Notes: a model not told the origin generated them from the letters alone. 64,000 nucleotides of DNA from Flavobacteriaceae bacterium R38 (GCA_009901575.1 WXYP01000004.1:62001-126000); one strand, 5' to 3'; positions 1-9,547 are shown, numbered from the stretch's first letter. Translations and numbers: made by a program.

Positions 1-1
1 T

Positions 2-451
2 GGAGCTTGGGCCTATGGAACTTTGCCATACCATCAGTGGATAGACAATTTTCATACAGGATATAACCTGGAATGTATTTATCTATATCAGAAAATTTCC
101 GGAGACAGTCAGTTTTCAGACAATATAAGTAAAGGATTAAAATATTATCTCGATACTTTTTTTACTAAAGAGGGGATTTCAAAATATTATAATAACTCTG
201 TATATCCTATAGATATTCATGCTCCTGCACAATTAGTAGTTACGCTATCAAGATTAGAAGTTTTACAAGAAAATAAAGATCTTATCAATAGAGTTTTGGG
301 TTGGACAATTAATAATATGCAATCTGAAAAAGGATATTTTTATTATCAGAAAAAGAAATTTTTTAGCTCTAAGATACCTTATATTAGATGGGCTCAAGCA
401 TGGATGTTTTATGCTTTTTCATATTATTTTAAAGAAATAGAAAATGAGTAG
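2..451 (+). CDS. Polysaccharide-cluster helical-toroid-like protein, C-terminal part (5' truncated by window edge)
   Basis: The reading frame is open to the first base of the window, so only the last 149 or so residues are visible; the TTG at 23 is internal rather than a start. The protein is all-helical in character, rich in Trp and Tyr, with the phrase PIDIHAPAQ near visible residue 70 and a closing RWAQAWMFYAFSYY helix. Proteins of this type occur in exopolysaccharide gene clusters and resemble (alpha/alpha)6-toroid glycan-active proteins; some database entries carry the misleading label delta-aminolevulinic acid dehydratase. The stop overlaps the next gene by 8 bases, so they are translationally linked. 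Exact activity is not known to me. Sure that it is a real gene; unsure of function. Confidence 0.6.
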   Translation, partial: GAWAYGTLPYHQWIDNFHTGYNLECIYLYQKISGDSQFSDNISKGLKYYLDTFFTKEGISKYYNNSVYPIDIHAPAQLVVTLSRLEVLQENKDLINRVLGWTINNMQSEKGYFYYQKKKFFSSKIPYIRWAQAWMFYAFSYYFKEIENE

Positions 452-1184
452 AATTAATATACTTAATTCCAATATTGATAATTTAAACATGGAAGAAACC
501 TTGAGCTTAATTCAAGATAAAATCGAGAGTAAAGAACAGGTTCATCATGTTGTAGTTAATGCAGGAAAAATTGTTTCTATGCAGAATGATCAGATATTGA
601 GGGAGAGTGTAAATGATGCAGACTTGATCAATGCTGATGGTCAAGCTGTTGTTTGGGCTTCGAAGATATTAGGAAAGCCTTTAAAGGAAAGAGTTGCAGG
701 AATAGATTTAATGCAAAAACTTATTAAAGTAGCTTACGAAAATAAATTTAAAGTTTATTTTTTGGGAGCAAAAGAAGAAATTGTTTCCAAGGTGGTAGAA
801 AAATATACTTCAGAATACTCTGAAGAAATTGTAGCGGGTTATAGAAATGGATACTTTAAAAAGGAAGACGAAGAGCAAATAGCAAAGGACATTTCTCAAA
901 GTGGAGCAGATATACTTTTTGTAGCAATAAGTTCCCCAACTAAAGAGAATTTTTTGCATCATAATAAAAAAATACTTTCTGGAGTAAGTTTTATAATGGG
1001 TGTAGGAGGAAGTTTTGATGTAGTGTCCGGACTTGTGAAGAGAGCACCTTTATGGATGCAAAAGTCAGGGTTGGAATGGTTTTACAGATTTATTCAGGAA
1101 CCTAAAAGAATGTGGAAAAGATATCTAATAGGCAATACAAAATTTGTACTTTTAGTTTTGAAGGAAAAACTATTTAAGAGATAA
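444..1184 (+). CDS. WecG/TagA/CpsF family (GT26) glycosyltransferase
   Basis: A 246-residue cytoplasmic or membrane-associated transferase that adds a sugar from a UDP-sugar to a polyprenyl-linked acceptor during surface glycan assembly. Family marks are clear: NADGQAVV at residues 63-70, where Asp65 matches the catalytic acid of TagA enzymes, RVAGIDL at 83-89, GVGGSFD, then [13 protein letters not shown] and EPKRMWKRY near the C-terminus, the basic tail that docks on the membrane. Length matches the family. It overlaps the upstream gene by 8 bases and sits 41 bases before the UDP-sugar decarboxylase. The acceptor and the sugar cannot be told from sequence. Confidence 0.92.
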   Translation: MSRINILNSNIDNLNMEETLSLIQDKIESKEQVHHVVVNAGKIVSMQNDQILRESVNDADLINADGQAVVWASKILGKPLKERVAGIDLMQKLIKVAYENKFKVYFLGAKEEIVSKVVEKYTSEYSEEIVAGYRNGYFKKEDEEQIAKDISQSGADILFVAISSPTKENFLHHNKKILSGVSFIMGVGGSFDVVSGLVKRAPLWMQKSGLEWFYRFIQEPKRMWKRYLIGNTKFVLLVLKEKLFKR

Positions 1185-1225
1185 ATAATAATATTTCTAA
1201 AATCTCTTATATTTTATATAGATAC

Positions 1226-2212
1226 ATGAAAAAAGTATTAATAACAGGAGCAGCTGGTTTTTTAGGCTCTCATTTATGTGACCGATTCATCAAAGAAGGG
1301 TACTATGTAATAGGCATGGACAATCTTATTACCGGAGATCTAAAAAATATAGAACACCTTTTTAAGCTAAAAACATTTGAATTTTACCATCATGATGTAA
1401 CTAAGTTTGTTCACGTTCCGGGAAAATTGGATTATATTTTACATTTTGCATCCCCGGCGAGTCCCATAGATTATCTTAAAATACCTATCCAAACTCTAAA
1501 AGTGGGAGCTTTAGGGACACATAATTTATTAGGTTTGGCTATAGAAAAAAATGCAAGAATACTTATAGCTTCTACTTCCGAAATTTATGGAGACCCTTTG
1601 GTTCATCCTCAAAATGAAGATTATTACGGAAATGTGAGTACGATTGGACCAAGAGGAGTTTATGATGAAGCTAAACGCTTTATGGAATCTATCACAATGG
1701 CATATCATCGCTTTCATGGATTAGAAACCAGGATTGTACGTATCTTTAATACTTATGGCCCCAGGATGCGTCTTAACGATGGAAGAGTAATTCCCGCATT
1801 TATAGGCCAGGCATTAAGAGGAGAAGATTTAACTGTTTTTGGGGATGGTTCGCAAACTCGTTCTTTTTGTTATGTAGATGATCAGGTGGAAGGGATTTAC
1901 AGGCTTTTGATGAGCGATTATACCGAGCCGATAAATATTGGAAATCCAGAAGAAATTACTATTAGAGATTTTGCAGAAGAGATTATAAAATTAACCGGAA
2001 CCAATCAAAAAATCATTTATAAACCTTTACCTGTTGATGATCCTTTACAAAGACAACCAGATATAACCAGGGCTAAGGAGATATTAGGTTGGGAGCCCAA
2101 AATAGATAGAGTGGAAGGAATGCAAAAAGTATATGAATATTTTAAAAACCTATCAGAAGAAGAGTTAGATAAAAAAGAACATCGTGAGTTTACATCACAC
2201 AATATTCGATAA
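1226..2212 (+). CDS. UDP-glucuronate decarboxylase (UDP-xylose synthase), SDR family
   Basis: Converts UDP-glucuronate to UDP-xylose with tightly bound NAD, supplying pentose for the surface glycan. The Rossmann motif GAAGFLG lies at residues 8-14 and the catalytic pair YDEAK at 146-150, preceded by TSEIYGDP at 117-124. [15 protein letters not shown] near 73-87 and the RGVYDEAKR context separate UXS enzymes from the related 4-epimerases and dehydratases. Length 328 is right for the bacterial soluble form. The next gene starts on the base after its stop codon, so the two are co-transcribed. High confidence in the family and reaction. Confidence 0.93.
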   Translation: MKKVLITGAAGFLGSHLCDRFIKEGYYVIGMDNLITGDLKNIEHLFKLKTFEFYHHDVTKFVHVPGKLDYILHFASPASPIDYLKIPIQTLKVGALGTHNLLGLAIEKNARILIASTSEIYGDPLVHPQNEDYYGNVSTIGPRGVYDEAKRFMESITMAYHRFHGLETRIVRIFNTYGPRMRLNDGRVIPAFIGQALRGEDLTVFGDGSQTRSFCYVDDQVEGIYRLLMSDYTEPINIGNPEEITIRDFAEEIIKLTGTNQKIIYKPLPVDDPLQRQPDITRAKEILGWEPKIDRVEGMQKVYEYFKNLSEEELDKKEHREFTSHNIR

Positions 2213-3571
2213 ATGCAATTAATCAAAGGAAGAGGGAGATATTCAAGGTTTATCAAACCAGTTTTTTATGTGATAGATTTAACAATTGTTAATCTAACCG
2301 CCTTTTTATTACCGATTGATTTAAAAAACCGAATTCTTTTTTTCGGTTATATTACTTTGTTTTGGATGTTAATTGCGCTTAGAAATCAATTTTATGAAGT
2401 ATATCGATATTCTAAGGTTACTCTAGTCTTATCCCTATTGTTCAGGCAGTTTTCAATCTTTTTTTTAATATTATATGCTTTTATTGGTTTTTTTAAGGAG
2501 TTTAATATTAGTAGACTATTATTAGCCGAATATTGTTTGATCGTATTCTTTTTAATTGCTGTAATTAAACTTTTGGCCTATTTTCTTTTGATAAAATACA
2601 GGAGGAAATCCAGGGGGAATCACAGAAGAGTTATTGTAATTGGAAAAAATAAAAAAACTGATCAACTTATCGAAATATTCAATTCCAGATTAGAATTTGG
2701 GTATGAATTTAAGCAACAATTTTCTTTAGCAGACGATTCTTATAGCCTGACAGATTGTTTTAATTATGTCATACAAAATGAGATTGACGAAATCTATTGT
2801 TCAGTTTCAGAATTAACTAATAAGAATTTAGAAGATATCATAAACTTTGCGGATAATAACTTAAGAATTATTAAGTTTTTACCAGATAACAGGCATATTT
2901 ATACAAAAAGATTAAAGTTTGAATATTATGATTACTTGCCTATTCTCTCTTTGAGAGACATTCCTTTGGAAGGATCTATTAATTCATTTATCAAAAGAGC
3001 TTTTGATATCCTTTTTTCTTCTTTGATTATAGTATTTGTCTTATCATGGTTAACGCCACTGATCGCTATTTTGATCCGGTTAGAATCAAAAGGACCAATT
3101 TTTTTCAGGCAATATAGAAATGGTATAAACTCTAAAGAATTTGCTTGTTATAAATTCAGGTCGATGGCAATGAACAAAGCAGCTAATTTAGAACAAGCGA
3201 AGAAAGGAGATGCAAGAATTACCAGAATAGGAAAATTTATCAGAAAAACAAGTATAGACGAACTCCCTCAGTTTTTCAATGTATTTTATGGACATATGTC
3301 TGTTGTAGGGCCTAGACCTCATATGGTTGTTCATACAGAAAAATACTCGAGAAATGTTGATAAATACATGGTGCGTCATTTTGTTAGACCGGGAATTACT
3401 GGTTTAGCCCAGGTAAAAGGATACAGGGGAGAAATAGAAGCAGAAAGTGATATTATAAACAGAGTAAAGTTCGATATCTTTTATATAGAAAACTGGACCT
3501 TGTTTTTAGATTTAAAAATTATTGTACAAACCGTTTTGAATGCACTAAAAGGAGAAGAAAAAGCGTATTAA
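2213..3571 (+). CDS. Exopolysaccharide polyprenyl glycosylphosphotransferase (WbaP/WcaJ-like)
   Basis: Initiating enzyme of lipid-linked glycan assembly: transfers a sugar-1-phosphate to undecaprenyl phosphate at the inner membrane. The 452-residue chain has four to five N-terminal membrane segments within about residues 13-130, a central soluble region with a CoA-binding-like fold, then a membrane helix near 265-285 and the catalytic bacterial sugar transferase domain. Key catalytic motifs are YKFRSM near residue 311, the DELPQFFNV stretch near 350 and SVVGPRP near 365. It starts immediately after the preceding stop. The presence of the initiating transferase shows that this cluster builds a complete repeat unit. 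Which sugar is used (glucose, galactose, HexNAc) is not decided by these motifs. Confidence 0.93.
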   Translation: MQLIKGRGRYSRFIKPVFYVIDLTIVNLTAFLLPIDLKNRILFFGYITLFWMLIALRNQFYEVYRYSKVTLVLSLLFRQFSIFFLILYAFIGFFKEFNISRLLLAEYCLIVFFLIAVIKLLAYFLLIKYRRKSRGNHRRVIVIGKNKKTDQLIEIFNSRLEFGYEFKQQFSLADDSYSLTDCFNYVIQNEIDEIYCSVSELTNKNLEDIINFADNNLRIIKFLPDNRHIYTKRLKFEYYDYLPILSLRDIPLEGSINSFIKRAFDILFSSLIIVFVLSWLTPLIAILIRLESKGPIFFRQYRNGINSKEFACYKFRSMAMNKAANLEQAKKGDARITRIGKFIRKTSIDELPQFFNVFYGHMSVVGPRPHMVVHTEKYSRNVDKYMVRHFVRPGITGLAQVKGYRGEIEAESDIINRVKFDIFYIENWTLFLDLKIIVQTVLNALKGEEKAY

Positions 3572-3572
3572 C

Positions 3573-4346
3573 ATGGATTCCCTAGTCTCCATAATCACTC
3601 CTGCTTTTAATTCTGAAGCCTATATAGAAGAGACAATCCAATCTGTTCTAAACCAAACGTATGGAAATTGGGAATTACTTATCGTAGACGATGCATCTGC
3701 AGATAATACTGTTAAAATTGTAAATAGGATAGCTGAAAAAGATCCCCGGATAAAACTTTTTGAGCTTGAAGTTAATTCAGGAGCAGGAATAGCAAGAAAT
3801 AAAGCGATAGAAGAAGCTCAGGGAGATTTTATAGCTTTTCTTGATGCAGATGATCTTTGGAAGCCTGAAAAGCTCCAGAAACAGCTCTTTTTTATGGAAG
3901 AGAATAATGCATCAGTCTGTTATTGTAGTTATGAGTTGATGGACGAAGATGGAAATTCTTTAAAAAGTATAGTAAATGCGCTTCCTCATTTAAATAAAAA
4001 TAAAATGCTCAAGGCAAATTATATAGGTAACCTGACAGGGGTTTATAATGCTAAAATTCTTGGGAAATTCTATATGCCGGCTATCCGGAAACGTCAGGAC
4101 TGGGGATTATGGCTTAGATGTATAGAAAAATCTGGAAGAGCATATGGTATTAATGAAGTATTAGCAAGTTACAGGGTTCGTAAAGACTCTATTTCATCTA
4201 ATAAATTTAATTTATTAAAGTATAATTATCTTTTTTACAGAAAGGCATGTAAATTTGGAGCTTTTAAATCGGGAATCTATTTAATCCGATTTCTTTTTGA
4301 ACATTTTTTAGTAAAATCAACATATATAACCAAAGTAAATAAATGA
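3573..4346 (+). CDS. Family 2 glycosyltransferase
   Basis: A GT-A fold transferase of 257 residues acting on the cytoplasmic face during glycan assembly. The nucleotide-binding acidic patch VDDASADNT falls at about residues 38-46, the DxD metal site in FLDADDLW at 89-96, and the acceptor-base motif RQDWGLWLR near 172-180. There is no obvious transmembrane segment apart from a hydrophobic C-terminal helix. It follows the glycosylphosphotransferase by one base and its TGA overlaps the ATG of purD by four bases. Donor and acceptor are unknown. Confidence 0.9.
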   Translation: MDSLVSIITPAFNSEAYIEETIQSVLNQTYGNWELLIVDDASADNTVKIVNRIAEKDPRIKLFELEVNSGAGIARNKAIEEAQGDFIAFLDADDLWKPEKLQKQLFFMEENNASVCYCSYELMDEDGNSLKSIVNALPHLNKNKMLKANYIGNLTGVYNAKILGKFYMPAIRKRQDWGLWLRCIEKSGRAYGINEVLASYRVRKDSISSNKFNLLKYNYLFYRKACKFGAFKSGIYLIRFLFEHFLVKSTYITKVNK

Positions 4347-5614
4347 ATATTCTAGTATTAGGATCAGGAGGAAGAGAACATACACTTACCTGGAAAGTAG
4401 CTCAAAGTGAAAAAACAGAAAAACTTTTTGTAGCTCCTGGTAATGCAGGAACATCACAAATAGCTACCAATGTTAATATTGGAGTTACCGATTTTGAAGC
4501 GATTAAAAAATTGGTAATTGAAGAGGCTATAAACATGGTGATTGTGGGTCCTGAAGATCCTTTGGTTAAAGGAGTTTACGATTTTTTCTTAAATGATGAA
4601 ACACTAAAAAATGTAATAGTAATAGGTCCGGATAAAGCTGCTGCGCAATTAGAAGGAAGTAAGGAATTTGCGAAAGAATTTATGAGCAGACATAATATTC
4701 CAACTGCGGCTTATCAGAGTTTTACTAAAGATAGTGTTGAAGAAGGATATGCTTTTCTTGAAACTTTAGAGGCTCCTTATGTGCTTAAAGCGGACGGCTT
4801 GGCTGCCGGAAAAGGAGTGCTTATCCTGAATGATTTACAGGAAGCTAAAGATGAATTGCACAATATGCTGGTCGATTCAAAATTTGGAGAAGCCAGTACT
4901 AAGGTAGTTATTGAAGAATTTTTATCAGGGATAGAATTAAGTTGTTTTGTCTTAACTGATGGGAAGGACTATTTAACTTTACCTACAGCCAAAGATTATA
5001 AACGTATAGGAGAGGGAGACGTAGGATTAAATACCGGAGGGATGGGTGCAATTTCCCCGGTGCCTTTTGCAGATGAGGTTTTCATAAAAAAAATAGAAGA
5101 TCGCATTATCAAGCCAACAATAAATGGTTTCCAAAAAGATAAAATGACTTATAAGGGGTTTGTTTTTATTGGTTTGATAAAAGTTAACGAAGATCCTTAT
5201 GTAATTGAGTACAATGTGCGTATGGGAGATCCTGAAACAGAAGTAGTTATTCCTAGAATAAAAAATGATCTGGTTCCTTTATTCGAAGCAGTAGGAAATC
5301 AAACGTTAGGTGAAAAAACGTTAAATATAGACGAACGTGCAGCTACTACAGTAATGCTGGTTTCTGGTGGGTATCCTGAAGCTTATGAAAAAGGTAAAGA
5401 AATTAACGGACTGGAAAATGTCCATGATTCTCTGGTTTTTCATGCAGGAACAAAACTTGAAGACAAAAAAGTAGTTACTAATGGAGGACGTGTAATCGCG
5501 ATTACTTCGTATGATGAAGATTTTAATGAAGCCATAAAAAAATCTTATCAAAATATAGAAAAACTAAGTTTTGATAAGATGTATTATCGTAAAGATATAG
5601 GTTTCGATCTATAG
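4343..5614 (+). CDS. purD: Phosphoribosylamine--glycine ligase
   Basis: Catalyses the second step of de novo purine synthesis, joining glycine to phosphoribosylamine with ATP. The N-terminal domain begins with ILVLGSGGREH, followed by an ATP-grasp fold with KADGLAAGKGVL, NTGGMGAISPVP and YNVRMGDPETEV, and the C-terminal domain ending near DIGFDL. Length 423 is typical. The start codon overlaps the stop of the glycosyltransferase (ATGA), so purD is transcribed with the tail of the polysaccharide cluster, a housekeeping gene riding on an accessory operon. Its last six bases overlap, tail to tail, the small membrane protein gene on the other strand. Confidence 0.97.
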   Translation: MNILVLGSGGREHTLTWKVAQSEKTEKLFVAPGNAGTSQIATNVNIGVTDFEAIKKLVIEEAINMVIVGPEDPLVKGVYDFFLNDETLKNVIVIGPDKAAAQLEGSKEFAKEFMSRHNIPTAAYQSFTKDSVEEGYAFLETLEAPYVLKADGLAAGKGVLILNDLQEAKDELHNMLVDSKFGEASTKVVIEEFLSGIELSCFVLTDGKDYLTLPTAKDYKRIGEGDVGLNTGGMGAISPVPFADEVFIKKIEDRIIKPTINGFQKDKMTYKGFVFIGLIKVNEDPYVIEYNVRMGDPETEVVIPRIKNDLVPLFEAVGNQTLGEKTLNIDERAATTVMLVSGGYPEAYEKGKEINGLENVHDSLVFHAGTKLEDKKVVTNGGRVIAITSYDEDFNEAIKKSYQNIEKLSFDKMYYRKDIGFDL

Positions 5615-5830
5615 ATAAGAATGAGAACTAATGCTCTTATCCTCTTCGTTATTATCGTTGAAAATCTTTAATTGCTTTATCCAATATAAAATAGCAACAA
5701 AACCAACAATGGTGAATATCCAGTTTATTGTATTGGCACCCCACCAGTTTTCCATAAATCTGAAAAAATCATAAGGAGCAAATAATCCGTCAACAAATAA
5801 ACTTTCAATAGCTTTAAAAAAATCTTTCAT
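5609..5830 (-). CDS. Small single-pass membrane protein, DUF6341-like
   Basis: A 73-residue protein with one hydrophobic segment at about residues 32-50 (NTINWIFTIVGFVAILYWI), a Trp-rich front half (FMENWWGAN) and an acidic tail ending in SSHSYL. It matches my memory of a short conserved flavobacterial family that lies next to purD and is sometimes mislabelled uracil phosphoribosyltransferase; it is far too short for that enzyme. A good minus-strand promoter stands just upstream and the gene diverges from the DUF6427-like gene. The function is unknown; real gene status is supported by codon use, promoter and conserved neighbourhood. Confidence 0.75.
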   Translation of the reverse strand: MKDFFKAIESLFVDGLFAPYDFFRFMENWWGANTINWIFTIVGFVAILYWIKQLKIFNDNNEEDKSISSHSYL

Positions 5831-5864
5831 CAGAAAAGTTATATTATATTTACTTTTTACCTTG

Positions 5865-5894
5865 CAAAAATATAAAAACGTATCATGATATCAA
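5865..5894 (-). promoter_or_regulatory. Promoter of the small membrane protein gene
   Basis: Read on the minus strand: TATTTTTG, a full match to TAnnTTTG, at 5872-5865, with TTG at 5894-5892 and a 19-base spacer. The predicted transcript starts about 25-30 bases before the ATG at 5830. Confidence 0.6.
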
Positions 5895-6805
5895 GCATTT
5901 TTGGAAAAACTAAACCCATTAATTTTGTTTTCGTATTTGCTTATATCCTTTTATATTTTGTGATTTTTGTTTTTAATGCTGATAAAGAATTAGATACAGC
6001 ATTTTTTTTGAATACCATAATATCACTTGGAGTACTTGTTTTTTCTGTTTTTTTAGTTGACTTCATCTCAAAAAAAAACAGCCTTTCCCAGAATAATTCA
6101 TATGTAATTTTGCTTTTTGGGTTGCTGATAAGCATGTTTCCACAAATTTTTCTGGACAATAAAAGTGTGCTTGCCAATTGTTTTATTTTATTCGGAGCCC
6201 GAAAGTGTTTAAGCTTGAAATCACAAGTCGATATAAAGAAAAAAATATTTGATGCATCTTTTTGGATAGGAATTGCAGCTTTATTTTACAATTGGTCAAT
6301 TTTAGGATTAATCCTGGTTTTTGTTGCGATTGTTCTTTATGCATCAAAAGATTTTAAAAATTGGTTAATTCCATTTGTTGCACTTTTCACAATCCTGATT
6401 TTTGTGGTTACCTATTTGATTCTAACAGACAACTTTCAATATTTTAATGAGTTATTTAACTTTAGAATTCCTTTCAGAATCCTGGACTTTAGAAGTGCAA
6501 ATTATCTTGTTCCTTTCATATTTGTAATGAGTATGGGATTTATATCTTTAAGTACTTTCTTCATTAAAATCAAATCCAAAAAATCTAAAACCCAGGCCTC
6601 TGTTTTTTTAATGACAATACTATTGATCATCAGTTTTGCAATATTATTACTGTCTGGTAATAAAGGAGGAGCAGAATTTATTTTTATAGGATTTCCTTTA
6701 GCTGTAATTGTGACCAATTACCTGGAGCTAATTACCAGAAAATGGTTAAAAGAAGCTATACTATTATTGTTTATTATATTTCCAATCATATCGCTAATGC
6801 TTTAA
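5885..6805 (+). CDS. Polytopic membrane protein, DUF6427-like
   Basis: A 306-residue inner-membrane protein that is almost wholly hydrophobic, with about eight or nine predicted helices separated by short Lys-rich loops (for example FSKKNSLSQ-type and KIKSKKSKT). No catalytic motif is evident. Flavobacterial genomes carry a family of this size (DUF6427) in the same purD neighbourhood, which is why I use that label. The ATG at 5885 follows the divergent promoter region directly. Possible roles such as lipid or glycan handling are guesses only. Confidence 0.65.
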   Translation: MISSIFGKTKPINFVFVFAYILLYFVIFVFNADKELDTAFFLNTIISLGVLVFSVFLVDFISKKNSLSQNNSYVILLFGLLISMFPQIFLDNKSVLANCFILFGARKCLSLKSQVDIKKKIFDASFWIGIAALFYNWSILGLILVFVAIVLYASKDFKNWLIPFVALFTILIFVVTYLILTDNFQYFNELFNFRIPFRILDFRSANYLVPFIFVMSMGFISLSTFFIKIKSKKSKTQASVFLMTILLIISFAILLLSGNKGGAEFIFIGFPLAVIVTNYLELITRKWLKEAILLLFIIFPIISLML

Positions 6806-6864
6806 TCAGATGACAGCAATTTTAAGTCCATTGAAAAAGTTTAAAAAGTTCATCATTTAAAAAG

Positions 6865-6872
6865 TATCTTTG
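6865..6872 (+). promoter_or_regulatory. -7 promoter element of the DUF4254 gene
   Basis: TATCTTTG is a full match to TAnnTTTG. It overlaps the TTG at 6870 that could be misread as a start codon, and so supports the ATG at 6891 as the real start. The upstream -33 half is weak. Confidence 0.6.
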
Positions 6873-6890
6873 CTATATAAAATAGCATTT

Positions 6891-7493
6891 ATGTTTAGTG
6901 AATTAGCGTATACAATATTTGAAAAAAGTATTGAAAAATATCATATTGTTGATGATGTCTATCAACCTTTTGAGAATCCGTACCCAAAAGATAAAATAGA
7001 ACATTTACTTTACAGAAAAAACTGGATAGACACCGTGCAATGGCATTATGAAGATATCATAAGAGATCCTAAAATTGATCCGGTAGCAGCATTAGATTTG
7101 AAAAGAAAAATTGATGCGTCTAATCAAGATAGAACCGATATGGTGGAATATATTGACAGTTATTTCCTGGATAAGTATAGTAATGTTGAGGTAAAATCAA
7201 CTGCTACGATTAATTCTGAAAGCCCGGCATGGGCTATTGACCGCTTATCTATTCTCGCATTAAAAATTTATCATATGCAGGAAGAGGTAAATCGTGAAGA
7301 TGCTTCAGATGTACATAAAGCTAAGTGTGACGAGAAGTTAAAGGTGCTTTTAGAGCAGCGAAAAGATTTATCAACGGCAATAGATCAATTATTAGAAGCT
7401 ATCGCATCGGGAGATAAATATATGAAGGTTTACAAGCAAATGAAGATGTATAATGATGATGAATTAAATCCGGTACTACGCAACCAGAAATAA
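6891..7493 (+). CDS. DUF4254 family protein
   Basis: A 200-residue soluble, helix-rich protein (start taken at ATG 6891 because the promoter element lies over the alternative TTG at 6870). Characteristic stretches are NWIDTVQWHYEDIIRDP near the N-terminal third and SESPAWAIDRLSILALKIYHM in the middle, followed by a coiled-coil-like segment and a basic end. The family is widespread in Bacteroidota, often next to glycosyltransferases, and here it directly precedes a GT9 heptosyltransferase-like gene, hinting at a role in lipopolysaccharide or surface glycan work. No enzyme activity has been assigned as far as I know. Confidence 0.8.
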   Translation: MFSELAYTIFEKSIEKYHIVDDVYQPFENPYPKDKIEHLLYRKNWIDTVQWHYEDIIRDPKIDPVAALDLKRKIDASNQDRTDMVEYIDSYFLDKYSNVEVKSTATINSESPAWAIDRLSILALKIYHMQEEVNREDASDVHKAKCDEKLKVLLEQRKDLSTAIDQLLEAIASGDKYMKVYKQMKMYNDDELNPVLRNQK

Positions 7494-7541
7494 ATTGTTT
7501 GTTATTGCCTTAGGACAGAAATTCTATTCTTTTTAATTTTT

Positions 7542-7568
7542 AGATTCCTGATCAAGCCAGGAATGACA
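7542..7568 (+). repeat. Palindromic interspersed repeat, single half-element
   Basis: The segment runs from AGATTCC to GGAATGACA, with a perfect 7-base stem ATTCCTG/CAGGAAT (7544-7550 and 7558-7564) and a 7-base loop. The same frame of bases bounds both halves of the composite element at 31517-31593, so these are copies of one repeat family of the REP/BIME kind. Confidence 0.65.
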
Positions 7569-7581
7569 ATATAAACGTTTA

Positions 7582-8619
7582 ATGTCAAAAACGATAAAGC
7601 ATATTCTGGTTATCAGGCTCTCTGCTATGGGAGATGTAGCGATGACAGTACCCGTGTTAAGAGCTTTTACAGCACAATATCCAAATATTAAAATAACGGT
7701 ACTTTCCAGGGCTTTTTTTAAACCAATATTTGACAATATCCCTAATGTAACATTTTACGAAGCCGATGTAAAAGGAAAGCATAAAGGAATTTTAGGCCTT
7801 TATAAATTATCAAAAGAATTAAAAGCACTACAAATTGATGCTGTGGCAGATTTGCATAATGTACTTAGAAGCAAAATATTAAAGTTTTACTTTAATTTAA
7901 GAGGCTTAAAGGTCATACAAATCAATAAGGGGAGATCTGATAAAAAAACATTAACAGCTCTTGAAAACAAAGTTTTTAAACCATTAAAAACCACTCACGA
8001 ACGCTATACAGAGGTCTTTAAAAAATTAGGATTTCCAATAAATTTAGAAGAACATAAATTTCCATTAAAAGCAGAACTTAATGTTAAAATTCATAATCTC
8101 ATAGGAACAGCTCCTAAAAAATGGATTTGTATTGCTCCTTTTGCTGCACATAAAAGTAAAACTTATTCTTTAGATTTATTATCTGAAGTAATTGATAAAC
8201 TGATAGTTAAAAATAAATATAGAATTATTTTAATAGGAGGCGGAGAAAAACAAGCTGCTCTATTAGAATCATTAAGCAGTAAAGAGGAGAATGTAATTAA
8301 TGTCACAGGTAAACTTTCTTTTAAGGAAGAATTACAGTTGATTTCCAACCTCGACCTTATGATTTCTATGGACAGCGGGAATGCACATTTAGCTGCAATG
8401 TATGGTGTTAAAACCATTACCCTTTGGGGAGTAACGCATCCTTATGCCGGATTCTATCCTTTTGGACAAGATAAAGACAATGCACTATTGGCAGATCGTG
8501 AAAAATATCCATTAATACCAACATCAGTTTACGGAAATAAGTTTCCCGAAGGATATGAGAAAGCCATAGACACTATTACTCCACAAATGGTTTTAGAGAA
8601 AATCAAGGAAGTTCTTTAA
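7582..8619 (+). CDS. Glycosyltransferase family 9 (heptosyltransferase-like)
   Basis: A 345-residue GT-B fold enzyme related to ADP-heptose:LPS heptosyltransferases. The N-terminal signature is RLSAMGDVAMTVPVLRAF at about residues 12-29; the C-terminal nucleotide-binding half shows ILIGGGEKQ and MISMDSGNAHLAAMYGVKT, then LWGVTHPYAGF. These are standard for family 9. In Bacteroidota the donor may not be heptose, so lipopolysaccharide core transferase is the safest statement. The preceding gap carries a palindromic repeat. The last 17 bases overlap, tail to tail, the radical SAM gene. Confidence 0.88.
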   Translation: MSKTIKHILVIRLSAMGDVAMTVPVLRAFTAQYPNIKITVLSRAFFKPIFDNIPNVTFYEADVKGKHKGILGLYKLSKELKALQIDAVADLHNVLRSKILKFYFNLRGLKVIQINKGRSDKKTLTALENKVFKPLKTTHERYTEVFKKLGFPINLEEHKFPLKAELNVKIHNLIGTAPKKWICIAPFAAHKSKTYSLDLLSEVIDKLIVKNKYRIILIGGGEKQAALLESLSSKEENVINVTGKLSFKEELQLISNLDLMISMDSGNAHLAAMYGVKTITLWGVTHPYAGFYPFGQDKDNALLADREKYPLIPTSVYGNKFPEGYEKAIDTITPQMVLEKIKEVL

Positions 8620-9544
8620 TTCCATTTTTATCAAAAATCGAGTTCTTATGACATTTTAAAAAATAATCGCAATACAAACAGATGTTTTGCAATTCTTCAT
8701 TTTTTTCTGCAGCTTTTTTACGATTAACTCCTAAAGATTCTCCCATCTTTAATGGCTCTCCGTCATTAAGTGCTTTAAAAACAGCATTTTTAGATGCTCG
8801 TTCTAAGACGGTAGCCACTTTTTGCTTTCTGGCATCTCCCATAGGAAAATGAGTTCCGGGGCAACAAGGGTTAATACGCCACAACTGAATACTTATTTCT
8901 TGTGGGATATCATCGTAACCTCCCAAAAAGTTTCGTGCTCCAGATAAAATGGTACAAAAGTTATGATTGGGATCTTTTTTCCAAATATTGTGCTTCATTG
9001 CTTTTCCTCTCGCCCAATTACCGCCTAGCCACATATCTTCGTTAGCTCCCCAATACCCCCAGCTTAAAGGGTTTTCGGCCAAATAATGACCTCCTTCTAA
9101 AAGTGGGTCTTTTTCGGTACCATTTACACCACAACTTTCAAAAATATCTGCCAATTCCATTAATCTGCTTCCGGCTTTTTTATGATAACGGTCAATGCTG
9201 GCAATATCAAAACGAGTAACCCCCTTATCTATGAGTATTTGCAAAACCTCTTTGTTTAGTAAATCTCCATTAGTTTGTAACATGATTTGCACGGAGTTTC
9301 CATAACGCTCTTTAATATGGTCTAAAATGACAAAAAGCAATTTTTTTTCTGCTATAGGTTCTCCTCCACTTAATATCAAACGATCAATTTTATCTGGAAG
9401 GTTGGCTATAATGGCTAGACAATCTTTTTCGCTGATTCTTTTACCAAACGGACTTGAATCGTTATAACAATGATCGCAATTATCATTACAAAGTTGGGTG
9501 AAAACCCAATAGATAGATTGTATATGGTTAAAATTTGTTTTCAT
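8603..9544 (-). CDS. Radical SAM protein with C-terminal cysteine-rich (SPASM/twitch-like) region
   Basis: A 313-residue radical S-adenosylmethionine enzyme. The [4Fe-4S] cluster motif is CNDNCDHC (Cys19, Cys23, Cys26) and the SAM-binding GGEP motif follows at 60-63. The second half has further cysteines (NFC, NPCCPGTHFPMGD, ICLYCDYFLKC) in the arrangement seen when an auxiliary iron-sulfur cluster is present, as in SPASM or twitch enzymes that modify peptides or small molecules. It is the last gene of an operon with a YnjBCD-like importer, starting 3 bases after the ATPase gene. The substrate is unknown. It lacks the ArsS selenodomain pattern as far as I can judge. Family confident, role not. 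Confidence 0.85.
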   Translation of the reverse strand: MKTNFNHIQSIYWVFTQLCNDNCDHCYNDSSPFGKRISEKDCLAIIANLPDKIDRLILSGGEPIAEKKLLFVILDHIKERYGNSVQIMLQTNGDLLNKEVLQILIDKGVTRFDIASIDRYHKKAGSRLMELADIFESCGVNGTEKDPLLEGGHYLAENPLSWGYWGANEDMWLGGNWARGKAMKHNIWKKDPNHNFCTILSGARNFLGGYDDIPQEISIQLWRINPCCPGTHFPMGDARKQKVATVLERASKNAVFKALNDGEPLKMGESLGVNRKKAAEKNEELQNICLYCDYFLKCHKNSIFDKNGIKELP

Positions 9545-9547
9545 TTT

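Noticed and set aside
5609-5830. Annotation as uracil phosphoribosyltransferase
   Set aside because: Only 73 residues with a membrane helix and no PRPP-binding motif; the label is a known carry-over error in my memory of similar entries.
8603-9544. Identity of the radical SAM protein as ArsS (arsenosugar synthesis)
   Set aside because: The neighbouring DUF2064 suggested it, but I see no selenodomain or DUF3641-like C-terminal part and no arsM gene in the window.
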